Translations under genes and position numbers: made by a program
Source of the DNA: an uncultured Cryomorphaceae bacterium
GTDB lineage: Bacteria; Bacteroidota; Bacteroidia; Flavobacteriales; Schleiferiaceae
NCBI GenBank assembly: GCA_913009655.1
Contig: CAJVWI010000006.1
Span: 1-64,000 of the forward strand
Direction of reading: 5' to 3'
Length of the DNA stretch: 64,000 nucleotides
The notes under the pieces: model-generated
The model's database searches: none
What the model saw: the letters and a program-made list of their open reading frames with translations, nothing else
Told to the model about the DNA's origin: nothing
Shown here: positions 32,955 to 43,604 of the stretch, in pieces
Position numbering within the stretch: the stretch's first letter is position 1
Layout: each line of letters begins with the position of its first letter

Positions 32955-35855
32955 ATGAGAGCTTTATGTTTGTTTATTTTATTTTCGACTTCACTTCATC
33001 ATTTGAATGCACAGAATGGCATGATAAGTGGCACAGTCATAGATAGAGAAACTGGAGAAACTATTATTGGAGCAACTGTCCAATGCCAAACATGTAACTC
33101 AAATACCGCTACCGATCTTGATGGGAACTTTACATTATCAGCTAAAGCTGGTGATCATACTGTAGAAGTTAGTTATTTCTCATACAAGACATTAAGACTT
33201 TCAAACGTCAAAGTCTCATTGGATGAAGTACACTTAACTGGTAAACTTTATTTAATTGGTGAAGATAATTTGAAATTAGATGAAGTTATAATTTACGCTG
33301 AAGTCTCAAAAAATACGGAGACAGCACTTCTAACTTTAAAGAAGAAGTCTACTCAAATAATTGATGGTATTTCAGCATCTAAAATATCTCAGATCGGTGA
33401 TGGCACTGCTGTTGAAGCAGCAAAAAGAATCACAGGGGTCTCCATAGAGGGTGGTAAATATATTTATATTCGAGGTCTAGGAGATCGCTATTCTAAAACA
33501 ACTTTGAACGGTATGGATATACCGGGTTTGGACCCCGATAAAAACACTATTCAAATGGATATTTTTCCGACCGATTTAATTAGCAATATTGTCGTTAGTA
33601 AATCATTTTTGGCAAATGAACCTGCAGATTTCACAGGGGGATTATTAAATGTAGAAACCAAGGCATTTCCTGACAAGAAATTATTCAAACTAAGTATGTC
33701 AAGCAGCTACAACCCTTCCATGAACTTAAATTCTGAATTTATAAGCTATAGTGGTGGATCAACAGATTTCTTGGGATTTGACGACGGAACAAGGAGACTA
33801 CCCGATCTTGCAAGAAGTAACAACATACCTACTCCTATCTCGGGTGCATCTGAGGCACAAGTTAATTCATTTGTTAAAAGTTTTAATCCAAATCTTGGGA
33901 CTATAAAGCAACTAAGTCTTTTAGATTTAGGCGTAGGCATTTCAATTGGAGATCAATGGCAATGGAAAAAGAGAACAAATTCCAATGGCGAGATTCCTAA
34001 ATTAGGCTACATTTTTTCAATGTCATACAAATCCAGTTATAACTATTATGATGATGTGTTTTACGGAGAATATCAGCGCTACAGAAATGCTGACTCACTT
34101 AATCTGCGATACGCAAACAAACAGCAAGGAGCTCTAGGTGAACATAATGTCTTACTAGGAACACTAGCAGGCATTGCCTACAAGACAAACCACAGTAAAA
34201 TTCGTGTAACATTAATGCACTTGCAAAATGGAATAAGTCGTGCTGGTAATTTTAACATTGACAATAACGGAGAAGCCGTTGGTCAATCTGGATATATTGC
34301 AGCCTCAGACAATTTAGAATATAACCAGCGATCATTGACAAATCTATTAATAAATGGCAACTTCGTTAAACCAGAAAAAAATATTAAAATAGATTGGAGA
34401 ATCGCCCCTACTCTATCGCTTTCCAATGATCCAGACATAAGAAAAACTGCTTTTACCTTTGAGGGTGATACTGCATTCAGTGCTGGCGCTGGCGGTAACC
34501 CCTCAAGAATTTGGAGATCATTACAAGAAGTCAATATCCCTTCTCGATTAGACATTATAAAAAAACTAACCTTTTTCAATGAACCTTCTAAATTAAAGTA
34601 TGGATTAAGTAACACCTTCAAAGAAAGATCTTATGAAATTTTATTCTTCGACATGCAGTTTTTCGGATCCCAGAATTGGGAAAGTGCAGACCCTCAAAAG
34701 ATCCTTAATCTTGACCAAATATATCCCAATTCCCCAAACCGGATTTATTATCAATCAGGAAACAATTCCCCAAACCCCAATAAGTACAGATCAAACAGCA
34801 ATACAGCGGCTACTTATGTTTCCAGTGAATTTGAATTAAACATAAGATTAAAAGGGATAGTGGGCATTCGCGCGGAACACTTTATTCAAAGACATACAGG
34901 ACGAGATCAAGCATTTGCTAGTGGAGATATAAATGGGAAAAACTTGCAAAATGAAATAGTCCTTCACGCTTTGGACTTTTTTCCGTCTGTTAATTTCATC
35001 TATTCATTAAATGAAAATCAGAACTTGAGATTTTCAGGAACAAGAACGATTGCCCGACCATCGTTTAAAGAACTATCTTTTGCTCAAATCGCTGACCCCA
35101 TAACAAATAGAATTTTCAATGGTAGTTTTTTTAATTATACAGCATGGAGCGGAAATCTGGTTGAGACATATGTTAATAATTTTGATTTTAGATGGGAGAA
35201 GTACTTGAAACGAGGACAACTGTTTTCAATAAGTGGTTTTTTCAAAGACTTCTCTAACCCTATAGAAATGGTTAGAATTGCAGAACAACAAACAAGTACT
35301 GAATTTCAACCAAGAAATGTAGGCAAAGGGAAAATGATTGGAGCAGAAATAGAGTGGAACGCAAGCTTAAACTCTATATCTAATTACTTTGAAAATATTT
35401 TCTTTAATGGAAATATAACCTTAATTAATTCCTCATTGAAAATGAGTGCTGTAGAATACAATTCAAGAAAAGATTATGAAAGGGCTGGTGAAACCATAAA
35501 AGAAACTAGGCAAATGGCGGGTCAATCTCCTTTTGTTATTAACTCCGGACTCTCATATTATGGAGCTAATAATAAATCCAATTTTGGAATATATTATAAT
35601 GTCAAGGGACCAACATTAAACATAGTTGGATTAGGGCTATTTCCCGACATATATACAATGCCATTTCACTCACTAAACGCAAGTTTGTCATCTCCGTTTG
35701 GAGAGAAGAAACGAAATGAAATTAAAATACGTGTTAGCAATCTATTAAATGATGATGCTTTGCATACATTCAAATCTTTTCAAGCGAATGATGAAGTTTT
35801 TAGCAAATACCTTCCCGGATTCAGCATTAGCATTGGTCTGACTTTTAATCTTTAA
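32955..35855 (+). CDS. TonB-dependent receptor with carboxypeptidase-regulatory-like N-terminal domain
   Basis: A 966-residue receptor: signal 1-19 (SLHHLNAQ), a CarboxypepD-regulatory-like domain about 22-105 ([20 protein letters not shown], the DLDGNFTL strand), then the plug ([40 protein letters not shown]) and a long barrel to a terminal aromatic (IGLTFNL). Typical of SusC-like and related Bacteroidota receptors. It is missing a SusD partner; the upstream beta-helix lipoprotein may play that part. Cargo unknown. It overlaps the end of glyA by 4 bases, convergent. Confidence 0.82.
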   Translation: MRALCLFILFSTSLHHLNAQNGMISGTVIDRETGETIIGATVQCQTCNSNTATDLDGNFTLSAKAGDHTVEVSYFSYKTLRLSNVKVSLDEVHLTGKLYLIGEDNLKLDEVIIYAEVSKNTETALLTLKKKSTQIIDGISASKISQIGDGTAVEAAKRITGVSIEGGKYIYIRGLGDRYSKTTLNGMDIPGLDPDKNTIQMDIFPTDLISNIVVSKSFLANEPADFTGGLLNVETKAFPDKKLFKLSMSSSYNPSMNLNSEFISYSGGSTDFLGFDDGTRRLPDLARSNNIPTPISGASEAQVNSFVKSFNPNLGTIKQLSLLDLGVGISIGDQWQWKKRTNSNGEIPKLGYIFSMSYKSSYNYYDDVFYGEYQRYRNADSLNLRYANKQQGALGEHNVLLGTLAGIAYKTNHSKIRVTLMHLQNGISRAGNFNIDNNGEAVGQSGYIAASDNLEYNQRSLTNLLINGNFVKPEKNIKIDWRIAPTLSLSNDPDIRKTAFTFEGDTAFSAGAGGNPSRIWRSLQEVNIPSRLDIIKKLTFFNEPSKLKYGLSNTFKERSYEILFFDMQFFGSQNWESADPQKILNLDQIYPNSPNRIYYQSGNNSPNPNKYRSNSNTAATYVSSEFELNIRLKGIVGIRAEHFIQRHTGRDQAFASGDINGKNLQNEIVLHALDFFPSVNFIYSLNENQNLRFSGTRTIARPSFKELSFAQIADPITNRIFNGSFFNYTAWSGNLVETYVNNFDFRWEKYLKRGQLFSISGFFKDFSNPIEMVRIAEQQTSTEFQPRNVGKGKMIGAEIEWNASLNSISNYFENIFFNGNITLINSSLKMSAVEYNSRKDYERAGETIKETRQMAGQSPFVINSGLSYYGANNKSNFGIYYNVKGPTLNIVGLGLFPDIYTMPFHSLNASLSSPFGEKKRNEIKIRVSNLLNDDALHTFKSFQANDEVFSKYLPGFSISIGLTFNL

Positions 35856-37123
35856 ACAAAAAGAGGCTTATCTGACATCATTGATATAACTTTTTTACCG
35901 ATCGAGTCTAATTTCGAATGATCTTCAGATGAAGAAATCACTTCGTCCAAATAACCTACAATTATCTCCATATCCTTTTCAACAAGACCTCTACTTGTTA
36001 CAGCGGGGGTTCCAAGGCGAATACCACTTGTAACAAATGGTGATTTATCATCAAAAGGAACCATATTCTTATTTGCTGTTATGTGGGCCTTGACTAAAGC
36101 TGACTCGGCTAGTTTTCCCGTCACATTTTTATTTCTTAAATCTATAAGCATCAGATGATTGTCGGTGCCTCCTGAAATTATCTCATACCCCCTATCCACC
36201 AATGCCTTTGCCATAGCCTGTGCATTATTCTTAACTTGGACCATATAATTAAAGTACTCATCGGTTAACGCCTCTCCGAAAGCGACAGCTTTACCTGCAA
36301 CAACATGCTCTAAAGGACCTCCTTGAATTCCCGGGAAAACAGACATATCAAGTATATGAGACATTTTTCTTACAATTCCTTTCGGGGTTTTTAAGCCCCA
36401 TGGGTTATCAAAATCCTTTCCCATCATTATAATCCCGCCTCTTGGGCCACGCAATGTCTTGTGTGTTGTGCTAGTGATTATGTGGCAGTGAGGCATAGGG
36501 TCATTTAAGATACCCTTAGCAATTAGGCCAGAAGGATGGGATATATCAGCAAGCAATAATGCTCCTACACCATCAGCTATTTCACGAAATTTTGCATAAT
36601 CTATATCTCTGGAATAAGCGGAGGCTCCACATATAATCAACTTTGGCTTTTCTATGTCAGCTTTTTCTTTAATCTTTTCGTAATTAATTAGCCCTGAATC
36701 TCTATCAACCCCATAAAAAACAGCTTTATATGTTTTTCCCGAAAAATTCACGGGAGATCCATGAGTTAGATGACCCCCATGACTTAAGTCAAATCCCATG
36801 ATAGTATCTCCAGGGTTTAAACATGCCAAATAAACAGCAGCATTCGCTTGAGAACCGCTATGAGGTTGAACATTTACATACTCAGCATCGAAAAGGTCAG
36901 ATGCCCTATTGCGAGCTAAGTTTTCTATTTCATCCACAACCTCACATCCACCGTAATACCTTTTACCAGGATAGCCTTCCGCATATTTGTTTGTCAAAAT
37001 TGACCCCACAGCTTCCATGACTTGAGGACTAACGTAATTTTCAGAGGCAATTAGTTCTATACCTTGAGTCTGGCGCTTACGCTCCTCTGAAATGAGATTA
37101 AAAATTGTTGAATCGTGTTCCAT
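35852..37123 (-). CDS. glyA: Serine hydroxymethyltransferase
   Basis: A 423-residue PLP enzyme of normal length. Key elements: [20 protein letters not shown] at the start, [11 protein letters not shown], the PLP lysine in [15 protein letters not shown], and [20 protein letters not shown]. It interconverts serine plus tetrahydrofolate with glycine plus 5,10-methylene-THF, feeding one-carbon metabolism, which also involves folD in this window. It is divergent from the fumarylacetoacetase gene, with a 36-base gap that must contain both promoters. Confidence 0.97.
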   Translation of the reverse strand: MEHDSTIFNLISEERKRQTQGIELIASENYVSPQVMEAVGSILTNKYAEGYPGKRYYGGCEVVDEIENLARNRASDLFDAEYVNVQPHSGSQANAAVYLACLNPGDTIMGFDLSHGGHLTHGSPVNFSGKTYKAVFYGVDRDSGLINYEKIKEKADIEKPKLIICGASAYSRDIDYAKFREIADGVGALLLADISHPSGLIAKGILNDPMPHCHIITSTTHKTLRGPRGGIIMMGKDFDNPWGLKTPKGIVRKMSHILDMSVFPGIQGGPLEHVVAGKAVAFGEALTDEYFNYMVQVKNNAQAMAKALVDRGYEIISGGTDNHLMLIDLRNKNVTGKLAESALVKAHITANKNMVPFDDKSPFVTSGIRLGTPAVTSRGLVEKDMEIIVGYLDEVISSSEDHSKLDSIGKKVISMMSDKPLFV

Positions 37124-37159
37124 AATATTGGCTGTAACTTGCGTCTAAAATTAAGGCAA

Positions 37160-38452
37160 ATGACCCATGTGATTGATTCAAAGACCGAGAGTTTTTTACC
37201 AGTTTCTCAACAATCAGATTTTCCTATTCAAAACATCCCTTTTGGTGTTGGTAGATGGATTGATGGGAAGGTGGTGTGTTTAACTAGAATAGGCGGCACA
37301 GTTATTAACCTCTCAATACTGGAGAAAAACAATCTATTCTCGGACTGCGATCTTAACGAAAACACATTTGGAAAATCCAGTTTGAATGATTTTCTGACTC
37401 AGAATAAAAGCACCTGGCGATCCGTCCGCGCTGCGATTTGTAATCTTTACACAAAGGGAAACAGTAAGTATGAGAAAAATTCAAAACTTAGAAATCTAGC
37501 AGAATGGAATGCCTCCGAAATACTAATGTCTCTGCCTGTAGAAATCGGTGATTACACGGACTTTTATGCTTCAAAAGAACATGCGACTAATGTTGGGTCA
37601 ATGTTTCGAGATCCCAAAAATGCCTTACTTCCAAATTGGTCTCACCTACCGGTAGGATATCATGGAAGGAGTTCAACAATATTTTCAACACCTAAAGAAA
37701 TTAATAGACCAAATGGTCAGACAAAAAAACCGAGTGAAGATTTTCCTGTTTTCGGACCTTCTCAAAAGATTGATTTTGAATTAGAGGTTGGGTTTGTGAC
37801 AGGAAATGGTCCAAGAAACGGCGATTCTATATCCGTAGAATTAGCAGAAGATTCTATTTTTGGATTGGTTCTTCTTAACGATTGGTCTGCAAGAGATATT
37901 CAGCAATGGGAATATGTTCCACTTGGTCCATTTCTAGCAAAAAACTTTGCCTCTTGTATATCACCATGGATAATTACTTTGGATGCCTTTGAGCCTTTTA
38001 GATCCGATAGACCAATACAGAACAACCCAGAACCTCTTCCTTATCTTCAGCAACCGCTAAATAGAGCTAATTTCAATATTGAACTTCAAGTAGGGATAAG
38101 ACCAGAGGGATCAGAAGAAACTATTATTTGTGAAAGTAATTTTAAACATATGTATTGGTCAATAGCACAGCAACTAGCGCATCATAGTATAAATGGATGT
38201 ATTATTAATGCAGGAGACTTAATGGGTTCAGGGACAATATCGGGACCATCAAAAGGTTCATATGGGTCTATGCTTGAAATATCTTGGAACGGAAAGCACC
38301 CTATCAAATTGCCCAATGGTAAGACTCGCTCTTTTATAGAAGATAATGATACGATTATCCTGAGAGGATCTGCAATAAAAGATGATTTAAAAATAGGTTT
38401 TGGAGAGTGTGTGTCTAAAATTATTCCATCTAAACCATGGAAAAGGAAGTAG
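37160..38452 (+). CDS. Fumarylacetoacetase (FAH)
   Basis: The ATG at 37160 (MTHVIDSKTESFLPVSQQSD) fits the family N-terminus; the in-frame start at 37115 would overlap glyA. Motifs: NIPFGVGRW, PNWSHLPVGYHGRSSTI, EVGFVTGNGP, LLNDWSARDIQQWEYVPLGP, the KNFASCISPWIITLDA block, and the metal-binding acidic residues in DFELEVGF and NDWSARD. It cleaves fumarylacetoacetate to fumarate and acetoacetate, the last step of tyrosine/homogentisate catabolism. Its end overlaps the RSH gene start by 16 bases (CCATGGAAAAG), so translation is probably coupled. Confidence 0.93.
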   Translation: MTHVIDSKTESFLPVSQQSDFPIQNIPFGVGRWIDGKVVCLTRIGGTVINLSILEKNNLFSDCDLNENTFGKSSLNDFLTQNKSTWRSVRAAICNLYTKGNSKYEKNSKLRNLAEWNASEILMSLPVEIGDYTDFYASKEHATNVGSMFRDPKNALLPNWSHLPVGYHGRSSTIFSTPKEINRPNGQTKKPSEDFPVFGPSQKIDFELEVGFVTGNGPRNGDSISVELAEDSIFGLVLLNDWSARDIQQWEYVPLGPFLAKNFASCISPWIITLDAFEPFRSDRPIQNNPEPLPYLQQPLNRANFNIELQVGIRPEGSEETIICESNFKHMYWSIAQQLAHHSINGCIINAGDLMGSGTISGPSKGSYGSMLEISWNGKHPIKLPNGKTRSFIEDNDTIILRGSAIKDDLKIGFGECVSKIIPSKPWKRK

Positions 38453-40641
38453 TTGACTATCAGAAAATTATTAGGTCTAAGTACCGAAAACTGCTCAGGC
38501 TAGCTGAAAAGCGTGGTGGAGACAAAGAAGATTTGTCCCTTATCAGGAAAGCATATAAAGTATCTGCAGACGCACATAAAGGAGTTTTTAGAAAGTCTGG
38601 AGAACCATATATAACTCACCCTTTAGAGGTGGCATTAATTGTATCAGAAGAAATAGGTTTAGGTCCAAAATCAATTGCAGCAGCATTATTGCATGATGTT
38701 GTTGAGGATTCTGAGTATACAAATGACCAAATCTCCCATATGTTCGGAGAATCAATAGCATATATAGTTAGTGGCTTGACTAAGATTCAAGGAATATTTG
38801 ACAATCAATCATCCTCTATGCAGGTTGAGAATTTCAGAAAGCTTCTATTAAGCATAAGTGATGATGTTAGAGTCATACTTATTAAAATGGCAGACAGATT
38901 GCATAATATGAGAACCCTTGAAGATGTGCATTATGCCAAACAGTTAAAAACAGCAAGTGAGACTCTATATATATTTGCTCCCCTAGCACACAGGATGGGT
39001 CTTTACTATATCAAGAGTGAGTTTGAAGACTTGGGCCTCAAGTATACCGAGCAAGATGTTTATAAAGAAATTGCAGAAAAACTTGATGACTTTGAGCAGA
39101 ATGATTCAGATTATCTAAAACGTTTTAGCTCAGACATCTATAGTCTTTTAAGCTCTGAGGCTTTTGATTTTTCTATTAAAACCAGGACAAAAGGGATATT
39201 CTCGATACGAAGAAAAATGATTAATCAAGGTATTTCATTTGAAGAAGTATATGATAAATATGCACTGCGAATACTTTTAGATGCCGGCCCCAAAAGAGAA
39301 AAGGGAGAAATTTGGAGAGCTTATTCGATAATAACAAGTGTTTTTAAAGCAAACCCGAGAAGATTAAGAGATTGGATCACCTCCCCAAAGGCAAATGGTT
39401 ATGAATCTCTTCATATAACTGTTATGGGGCCCGAAGGGCATTGGATAGAAATTCAAATTCGATCAAATAGAATGGATTTAGAAGCTGAACGAGGATATGC
39501 CGCTCACTGGCGTTACAAGGAAGACGATTCTGGAAATACTGCTCTAGACGAATGGCTAAGTACGATTCGTGAAAATATTGAAAATCAAGAAGGTAATGCC
39601 CTTGACTTTGTCGATAAGTTCAAGCTTCAACTCTTTTCCGAAGAGATATTCGCCTTCACTCCACAAGGCAAAATGCTAACCCTACCAAAACACTCAACTC
39701 CAATCGACTTTGCTTTTGAAATTCATACAGATCTTGGAATGAAAATTCTAGGAGCAAAAGCGAATGGGAAATTAGTTCCATTGTCTTATGAACTTCAAAG
39801 TGGAGATCAAATTCAAATTCTCAGCAGCGACTCTCAAACTCCCAATGAGCAATGGATAAATTGGGCAGTTACACCAAAAGCTAGGACAACAATCCGTCAT
39901 TTTATTAAAAATGAAGAAAAAAAGTCCGTTGACAGAGGGGAAAGACTTCTAAGGCGAGTGATGAAAAAAGCCAAATTTGACTGGAATCAAAGCCGAGTTC
40001 AAAGAATGCTTAATCATTTTGGAATTAACGCTCCAAGCGATCTTTACTCGAGGTTTGGATCCGGGAAATATCACGGCGAACATATAAGGAATTTTATTCA
40101 AGAAGAAAGCGGAAGCTTTTATCAATATTTAAGAAAAAGGTTTAAACCTAAAGCTTCAAAGCTTCGGGATGTAAGCATTGATTCAGGAAGAATTGTATTT
40201 GGACCGGATTCCGTCATTCTCGACCATGACATGTCCGAGTGCTGCCGTCCAATACAAAATGATCCAATATTCGGATTCATTGAAGATGATGGGATTAAAG
40301 TACACCGAACAGATTGCCCAGAAGCTATTAATCTGCAAGGACGGTTTGCAGAAAAAGTTATAGTTGCACAATGGGCAAAAAATGCTTCTGGCGACTTCAA
40401 TGCCACTCTGAAATTTTCAGGTGTCGATTCAAGTGGTTTGCTTTTAAAGGTGTCCCAAGTTATTTCAAATGAAATGAATATGGACATCATAAGCTTGCAT
40501 ATAAATGGGTCAGAAGGAGTTTTTAGTGGCACTATTTCTGTAAGTGTATCAGACCGGAGACAATTAAGTCAATTAGCAACAAATCTAAGATCCATAAAGG
40601 GTATTGACATAGTAGAGCGAGAAGTCAACAAAGTTAAATAG
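38437..40641 (+). CDS. spoT: RelA/SpoT bifunctional (p)ppGpp synthase-hydrolase
   Basis: A 734-residue RSH protein of normal length. HD hydrolase domain: HPLEVALIVSEE and LLHDVVEDSEYT (H-D intact), so (p)ppGpp hydrolysis is likely. Synthetase domain: RTKGIFSIRRKMINQGISFEEVYDKYALRIL, GYESLHITVMGPEGHW, and EIQIRSNRMD (with the catalytic Glu), so synthesis is likely too. Then the TGS domain (IFAFTPQGKMLTLPKHSTPIDF) and C-terminal ACT (FNATLKFSGVDSSGLLLKVS). It controls the stringent response. Its coupling to FAH is by overlap only; the functions are unrelated. Confidence 0.95.
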   Translation: MEKEVVDYQKIIRSKYRKLLRLAEKRGGDKEDLSLIRKAYKVSADAHKGVFRKSGEPYITHPLEVALIVSEEIGLGPKSIAAALLHDVVEDSEYTNDQISHMFGESIAYIVSGLTKIQGIFDNQSSSMQVENFRKLLLSISDDVRVILIKMADRLHNMRTLEDVHYAKQLKTASETLYIFAPLAHRMGLYYIKSEFEDLGLKYTEQDVYKEIAEKLDDFEQNDSDYLKRFSSDIYSLLSSEAFDFSIKTRTKGIFSIRRKMINQGISFEEVYDKYALRILLDAGPKREKGEIWRAYSIITSVFKANPRRLRDWITSPKANGYESLHITVMGPEGHWIEIQIRSNRMDLEAERGYAAHWRYKEDDSGNTALDEWLSTIRENIENQEGNALDFVDKFKLQLFSEEIFAFTPQGKMLTLPKHSTPIDFAFEIHTDLGMKILGAKANGKLVPLSYELQSGDQIQILSSDSQTPNEQWINWAVTPKARTTIRHFIKNEEKKSVDRGERLLRRVMKKAKFDWNQSRVQRMLNHFGINAPSDLYSRFGSGKYHGEHIRNFIQEESGSFYQYLRKRFKPKASKLRDVSIDSGRIVFGPDSVILDHDMSECCRPIQNDPIFGFIEDDGIKVHRTDCPEAINLQGRFAEKVIVAQWAKNASGDFNATLKFSGVDSSGLLLKVSQVISNEMNMDIISLHINGSEGVFSGTISVSVSDRRQLSQLATNLRSIKGIDIVEREVNKVK

Positions 40642-40644
40642 AGG

Positions 40645-41256
40645 CTAAGGCAACCCAATATATTTATGAGTTTGTAATGACAACCTCCATTTAGGTTTTT
40701 TTTCTAAAAATTGAATTATGGCTGGTAGAATATGTTCTCTTTTACTCCATTCAGGTTGTAGAAAAACTTGGCACTTCTCTCCAACCATTTCGGCATGTTT
40801 TTCAGCCCATTTTAAATCATCTAAATTGTAGACTATCATTTTAAGCTCGTCAGCTCTTTGGTACCATTCTTTAAGAGGTGGTTTATTCTTTTTAGGAGAC
40901 AAACAAACCCAATCCCAATTACCAGAATATTTATATGCCCCTGACGTCTCTAAATGGACTCTTTTTTCCATTTGATTAAGAGACTGAGTTATAGTTGTCA
41001 TATCCCACATTAAAGGTTCACCACCAGTAATTACGACCGTTCTATCATTAGAATCTATTTGTTTTAAAATATCTGGAATAGCAGTGAGCGGATGCTTTTT
41101 AGGATCCCATGACTCTTTCACATCGCACCAATGACAACCTACGTCGCAACCTCCAATCCTCAAAAAATATGATGGGAGTCCAGTATGGGCACCTTCACCC
41201 TGAATTGTACGAAAGGCTTCCATAAGCGGAAGAGCCTCACTTTTAATCTCTCCCAT
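40645..41256 (-). CDS. queE: 7-carboxy-7-deazaguanine synthase
   Basis: A 203-residue radical-SAM protein. The cluster motif is GCDVGCHWCDVKESW (a CxxxCxxC-type arrangement with the Bacteroidota DVGCHWCD wording), preceded by MEAFRTIQGEGAHTGLPSYF, a hallmark of QueE. The GGEPLMWDM motif binds SAM. It rearranges 6-carboxytetrahydropterin to 7-carboxy-7-deazaguanine for queuosine and deazapurine synthesis. The preceding step, QueD, is encoded at 51644-52051. It overlaps folD by 14 bases and ends the ffh-folD-queE operon. Confidence 0.93.
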   Translation of the reverse strand: MGEIKSEALPLMEAFRTIQGEGAHTGLPSYFLRIGGCDVGCHWCDVKESWDPKKHPLTAIPDILKQIDSNDRTVVITGGEPLMWDMTTITQSLNQMEKRVHLETSGAYKYSGNWDWVCLSPKKNKPPLKEWYQRADELKMIVYNLDDLKWAEKHAEMVGEKCQVFLQPEWSKREHILPAIIQFLEKKPKWRLSLQTHKYIGLP

Positions 41257-42100
41257 CCGCAGCTAAAAGAGTATTCATTAATAAACCAACCCTAGTCATT
41301 AAGCCCACCCCGCCTGGAACAGGGCTAATAGCAGAAACAATATCCTTGACCGAATCAAAGTCAACATCACCATGAAGTTTTCCGGACACTCTATTTATCC
41401 CAACATCAATAACTACTGCTCCGTCCTTAATGAAATTTTTATTAATAAAAGAAGGCTTTCCAATTGCTGCAATTAAAATATCAGCATTTTTAGTTACTTC
41501 TTCAAGATTTTTAGTTCTTGAATGAGTTAAAGTGACAGTAGCGTTGCCAAATTCTATATTTGAACTTAATAATATAGACATTGGAGAGCCGACAATATGA
41601 CTACGTCCAATAACAACAGCATTCTTACCCGTTGTCTCAATACCGTAGAACTGCAGCAAGAGCAATATTCCGTATGGCGTAGCAGGAAGATATGTTTTAA
41701 GACCCAGAGCCATACGACCTACATTTTCAGGATGAAAGCCATCAACATCTTTCATTGGGTCAATGGCCAAAAGAATTTCTTTTTCATTTATCCCATTAGG
41801 CAAAGGAAGTTGAACTATATATCCATGAATTTCAGAATTCGAATTAAGCATCTGGATATTTTGAATCAACTCTTCTTGCAGAACATCATCTTTTAGATGA
41901 ATAAGAGTCGATTTGAAGCCAACTTCTTTACAATCTCTCACCTTACCTCTTACATATGCGGATGATGCTGGGTCATCTCCAACAAGTATTGCCGCTAAAT
42001 GAGGGGCGCTTTTACGTTCAGCTAGTCGCTTCTTGACCTTGATTTGAATCTCTTTTTTAAAAGAGACTGCAGCCTCTTTTCCACTTAAAATAATTGCCAT
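41243..42100 (-). CDS. folD: Methylenetetrahydrofolate dehydrogenase / cyclohydrolase
   Basis: A 285-residue protein of normal length, with the YVRGK substrate motif (SAYVRGKVRDCKE), QLPLPNG, DGFHPENVGRMALG, PATPYGILLLL, and the NADP-binding VIGRSHIVGSPMS, ending PVPGGVGLMTRVGLLMNT. It oxidises 5,10-methylene-THF to 5,10-methenyl-THF and hydrolyses it to 10-formyl-THF. It works downstream of GlyA. It starts inside the stop of ffh (TAATG) and overlaps queE, so the three genes are cotranscribed and translationally coupled. Confidence 0.96.
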   Translation of the reverse strand: MAIILSGKEAAVSFKKEIQIKVKKRLAERKSAPHLAAILVGDDPASSAYVRGKVRDCKEVGFKSTLIHLKDDVLQEELIQNIQMLNSNSEIHGYIVQLPLPNGINEKEILLAIDPMKDVDGFHPENVGRMALGLKTYLPATPYGILLLLQFYGIETTGKNAVVIGRSHIVGSPMSILLSSNIEFGNATVTLTHSRTKNLEEVTKNADILIAAIGKPSFINKNFIKDGAVVIDVGINRVSGKLHGDVDFDSVKDIVSAISPVPGGVGLMTRVGLLMNTLLAADGRD

Positions 42101-43434
42101 TACCTAAGGTTATTTTTCATCATATTCATCATTTTACTTTGTCCACCTTTCCCTTGCATAACTTTCATCATTTTACTCATATCATTAAACTGCTTAACTA
42201 GTTTGTTAACATCAGCAACGGTTCTACCACTGCCCTTTGCAATTCTGGCACGCCTCGTGCCGTTCAAAACAGATGGATTAGACCTTTCCGATGGGGTCAT
42301 TGACTTTATCATTGCCTCTATGTGTTTGAATGCATCATCAGGAATATCAATATTTTTCATAGCTTTCCCAACGCCAGGAATCATACCCATCAAATCTTTA
42401 ACAGAGCCCATTTTTTTTATTTGACCAATCTGCTTAAGGAAATCGTCAAACCCAAATGAGTTACTAGCTATTTTTTTGGAGAGCTTTCTTGACTCATCTT
42501 GATCAAAAGATTCTTGTGCACGCTCAACAAGGGAAATGACATCACCCATTCCGAGTATCCTATCTGCCATTCTACTTGGGTGAAAAACATCAATTGCCTC
42601 CATCTTTTCACCTGTACCAATAAACTTTATTGGCACTTTCACAACAGAACGAATTGATAGAGCTGCACCTCCTCTTGTGTCACCGTCAAGTTTGGTAAGA
42701 ACTACTCCAGTATAATTTAGGGCCTCATGAAAAGTTTTTGCTGTAGTCACTGCGTCCTGACCCGTCATTGAATCCACAACAAAAAGAGTTTCTTGAGGTT
42801 TCAGAGCATTGTGAATAGAGGAAATCTCTTGCATCAAAGCATTATCAATAGCTAAACGCCCAGCCGTATCTACTAATAAATAATCATAACCCTCATCCTT
42901 TGCGACTTTTTGAGCCATAGATGCTATTGTAATTGGGTTTTTCTCTTCAGGTAACGAAAAGACCGTCAATCCAATTTGTTTACCTAGTGTGTTTAATTGT
43001 TCTATAGCGGCAGGCCTGTATACATCGCAAGCGGCAAGAAGAACCTTTTTCCCCTTTTTTTGATGCAGCAGAAAACCTAATTTCGCAGTAAAGGTGGTCT
43101 TTCCAGATCCCTGAAGCCCTGCCATTAAAATTGTGTTCAGTCCATTATCTGAAGAAATATCATGGGAAGTTTCTCCCATTAATATTGACATTTCATCTCT
43201 AACGATTTTGATCATCACTTGACCGGGCTCGACAGCCTTGATAACATCTTGACCTAAAGCGCGAGCTTTTATTGTATCTGTAAAATCTTTAGCGATCTTG
43301 TAATTCACATCAGCGTCAACAAGAGCCCTTCGAATATCTTTAATCGCTTCAGCAATGTTAATATCCGTAATTCTACCCCGACCGCTAAGGCGATGAATCG
43401 CCTTATCAATTTTTTCACTTAAACTATCAAACAT
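42100..43434 (-). CDS. ffh: Signal recognition particle protein (SRP54)
   Basis: A 444-residue GTPase. N-domain (about 1-85), G-domain with Walker A (MAGLQGSGKTTFTAKL), DTAGRLAID and TKLDGDTRGGAAL, and a Met-rich M-domain (about 300-444: MGSVKDLMGMIPGVGKAMK, then KMMKVMQGKGGQSKMMNMMK) that holds 4.5S RNA and signal peptides. It delivers ribosomes making membrane proteins to FtsY. First gene of the ffh-folD-queE operon, with a TAnnTTTG box at 43455-43462. Confidence 0.97.
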   Translation of the reverse strand: MFDSLSEKIDKAIHRLSGRGRITDINIAEAIKDIRRALVDADVNYKIAKDFTDTIKARALGQDVIKAVEPGQVMIKIVRDEMSILMGETSHDISSDNGLNTILMAGLQGSGKTTFTAKLGFLLHQKKGKKVLLAACDVYRPAAIEQLNTLGKQIGLTVFSLPEEKNPITIASMAQKVAKDEGYDYLLVDTAGRLAIDNALMQEISSIHNALKPQETLFVVDSMTGQDAVTTAKTFHEALNYTGVVLTKLDGDTRGGAALSIRSVVKVPIKFIGTGEKMEAIDVFHPSRMADRILGMGDVISLVERAQESFDQDESRKLSKKIASNSFGFDDFLKQIGQIKKMGSVKDLMGMIPGVGKAMKNIDIPDDAFKHIEAMIKSMTPSERSNPSVLNGTRRARIAKGSGRTVADVNKLVKQFNDMSKMMKVMQGKGGQSKMMNMMKNNLR

Positions 43435-43454
43435 TTCTTGACTGATTTATCTAA

Positions 43455-43462
43455 CAAAGTTA
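43455..43462 (-). promoter_or_regulatory. Candidate -7 box (TAnnTTTG) for the ffh operon
   Basis: TAACTTTG on the minus strand, 20 bases before the ffh start, matches the Bacteroidota -7 consensus perfectly. No TTG stands at the best -33 distance, so confidence is limited. Confidence 0.45.
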
Positions 43463-43604
43463 ATAGATACAAATCTGACCATTTTATAAATAATCAATTT
43501 TATACAGATGATATTCACAAGAATAATTTAAATTAATAATCCTTCAATAAAATTGTATTTTCGACTCCATCATCACACCTAAACCAAATAATAGAAAATA
43601 AATC

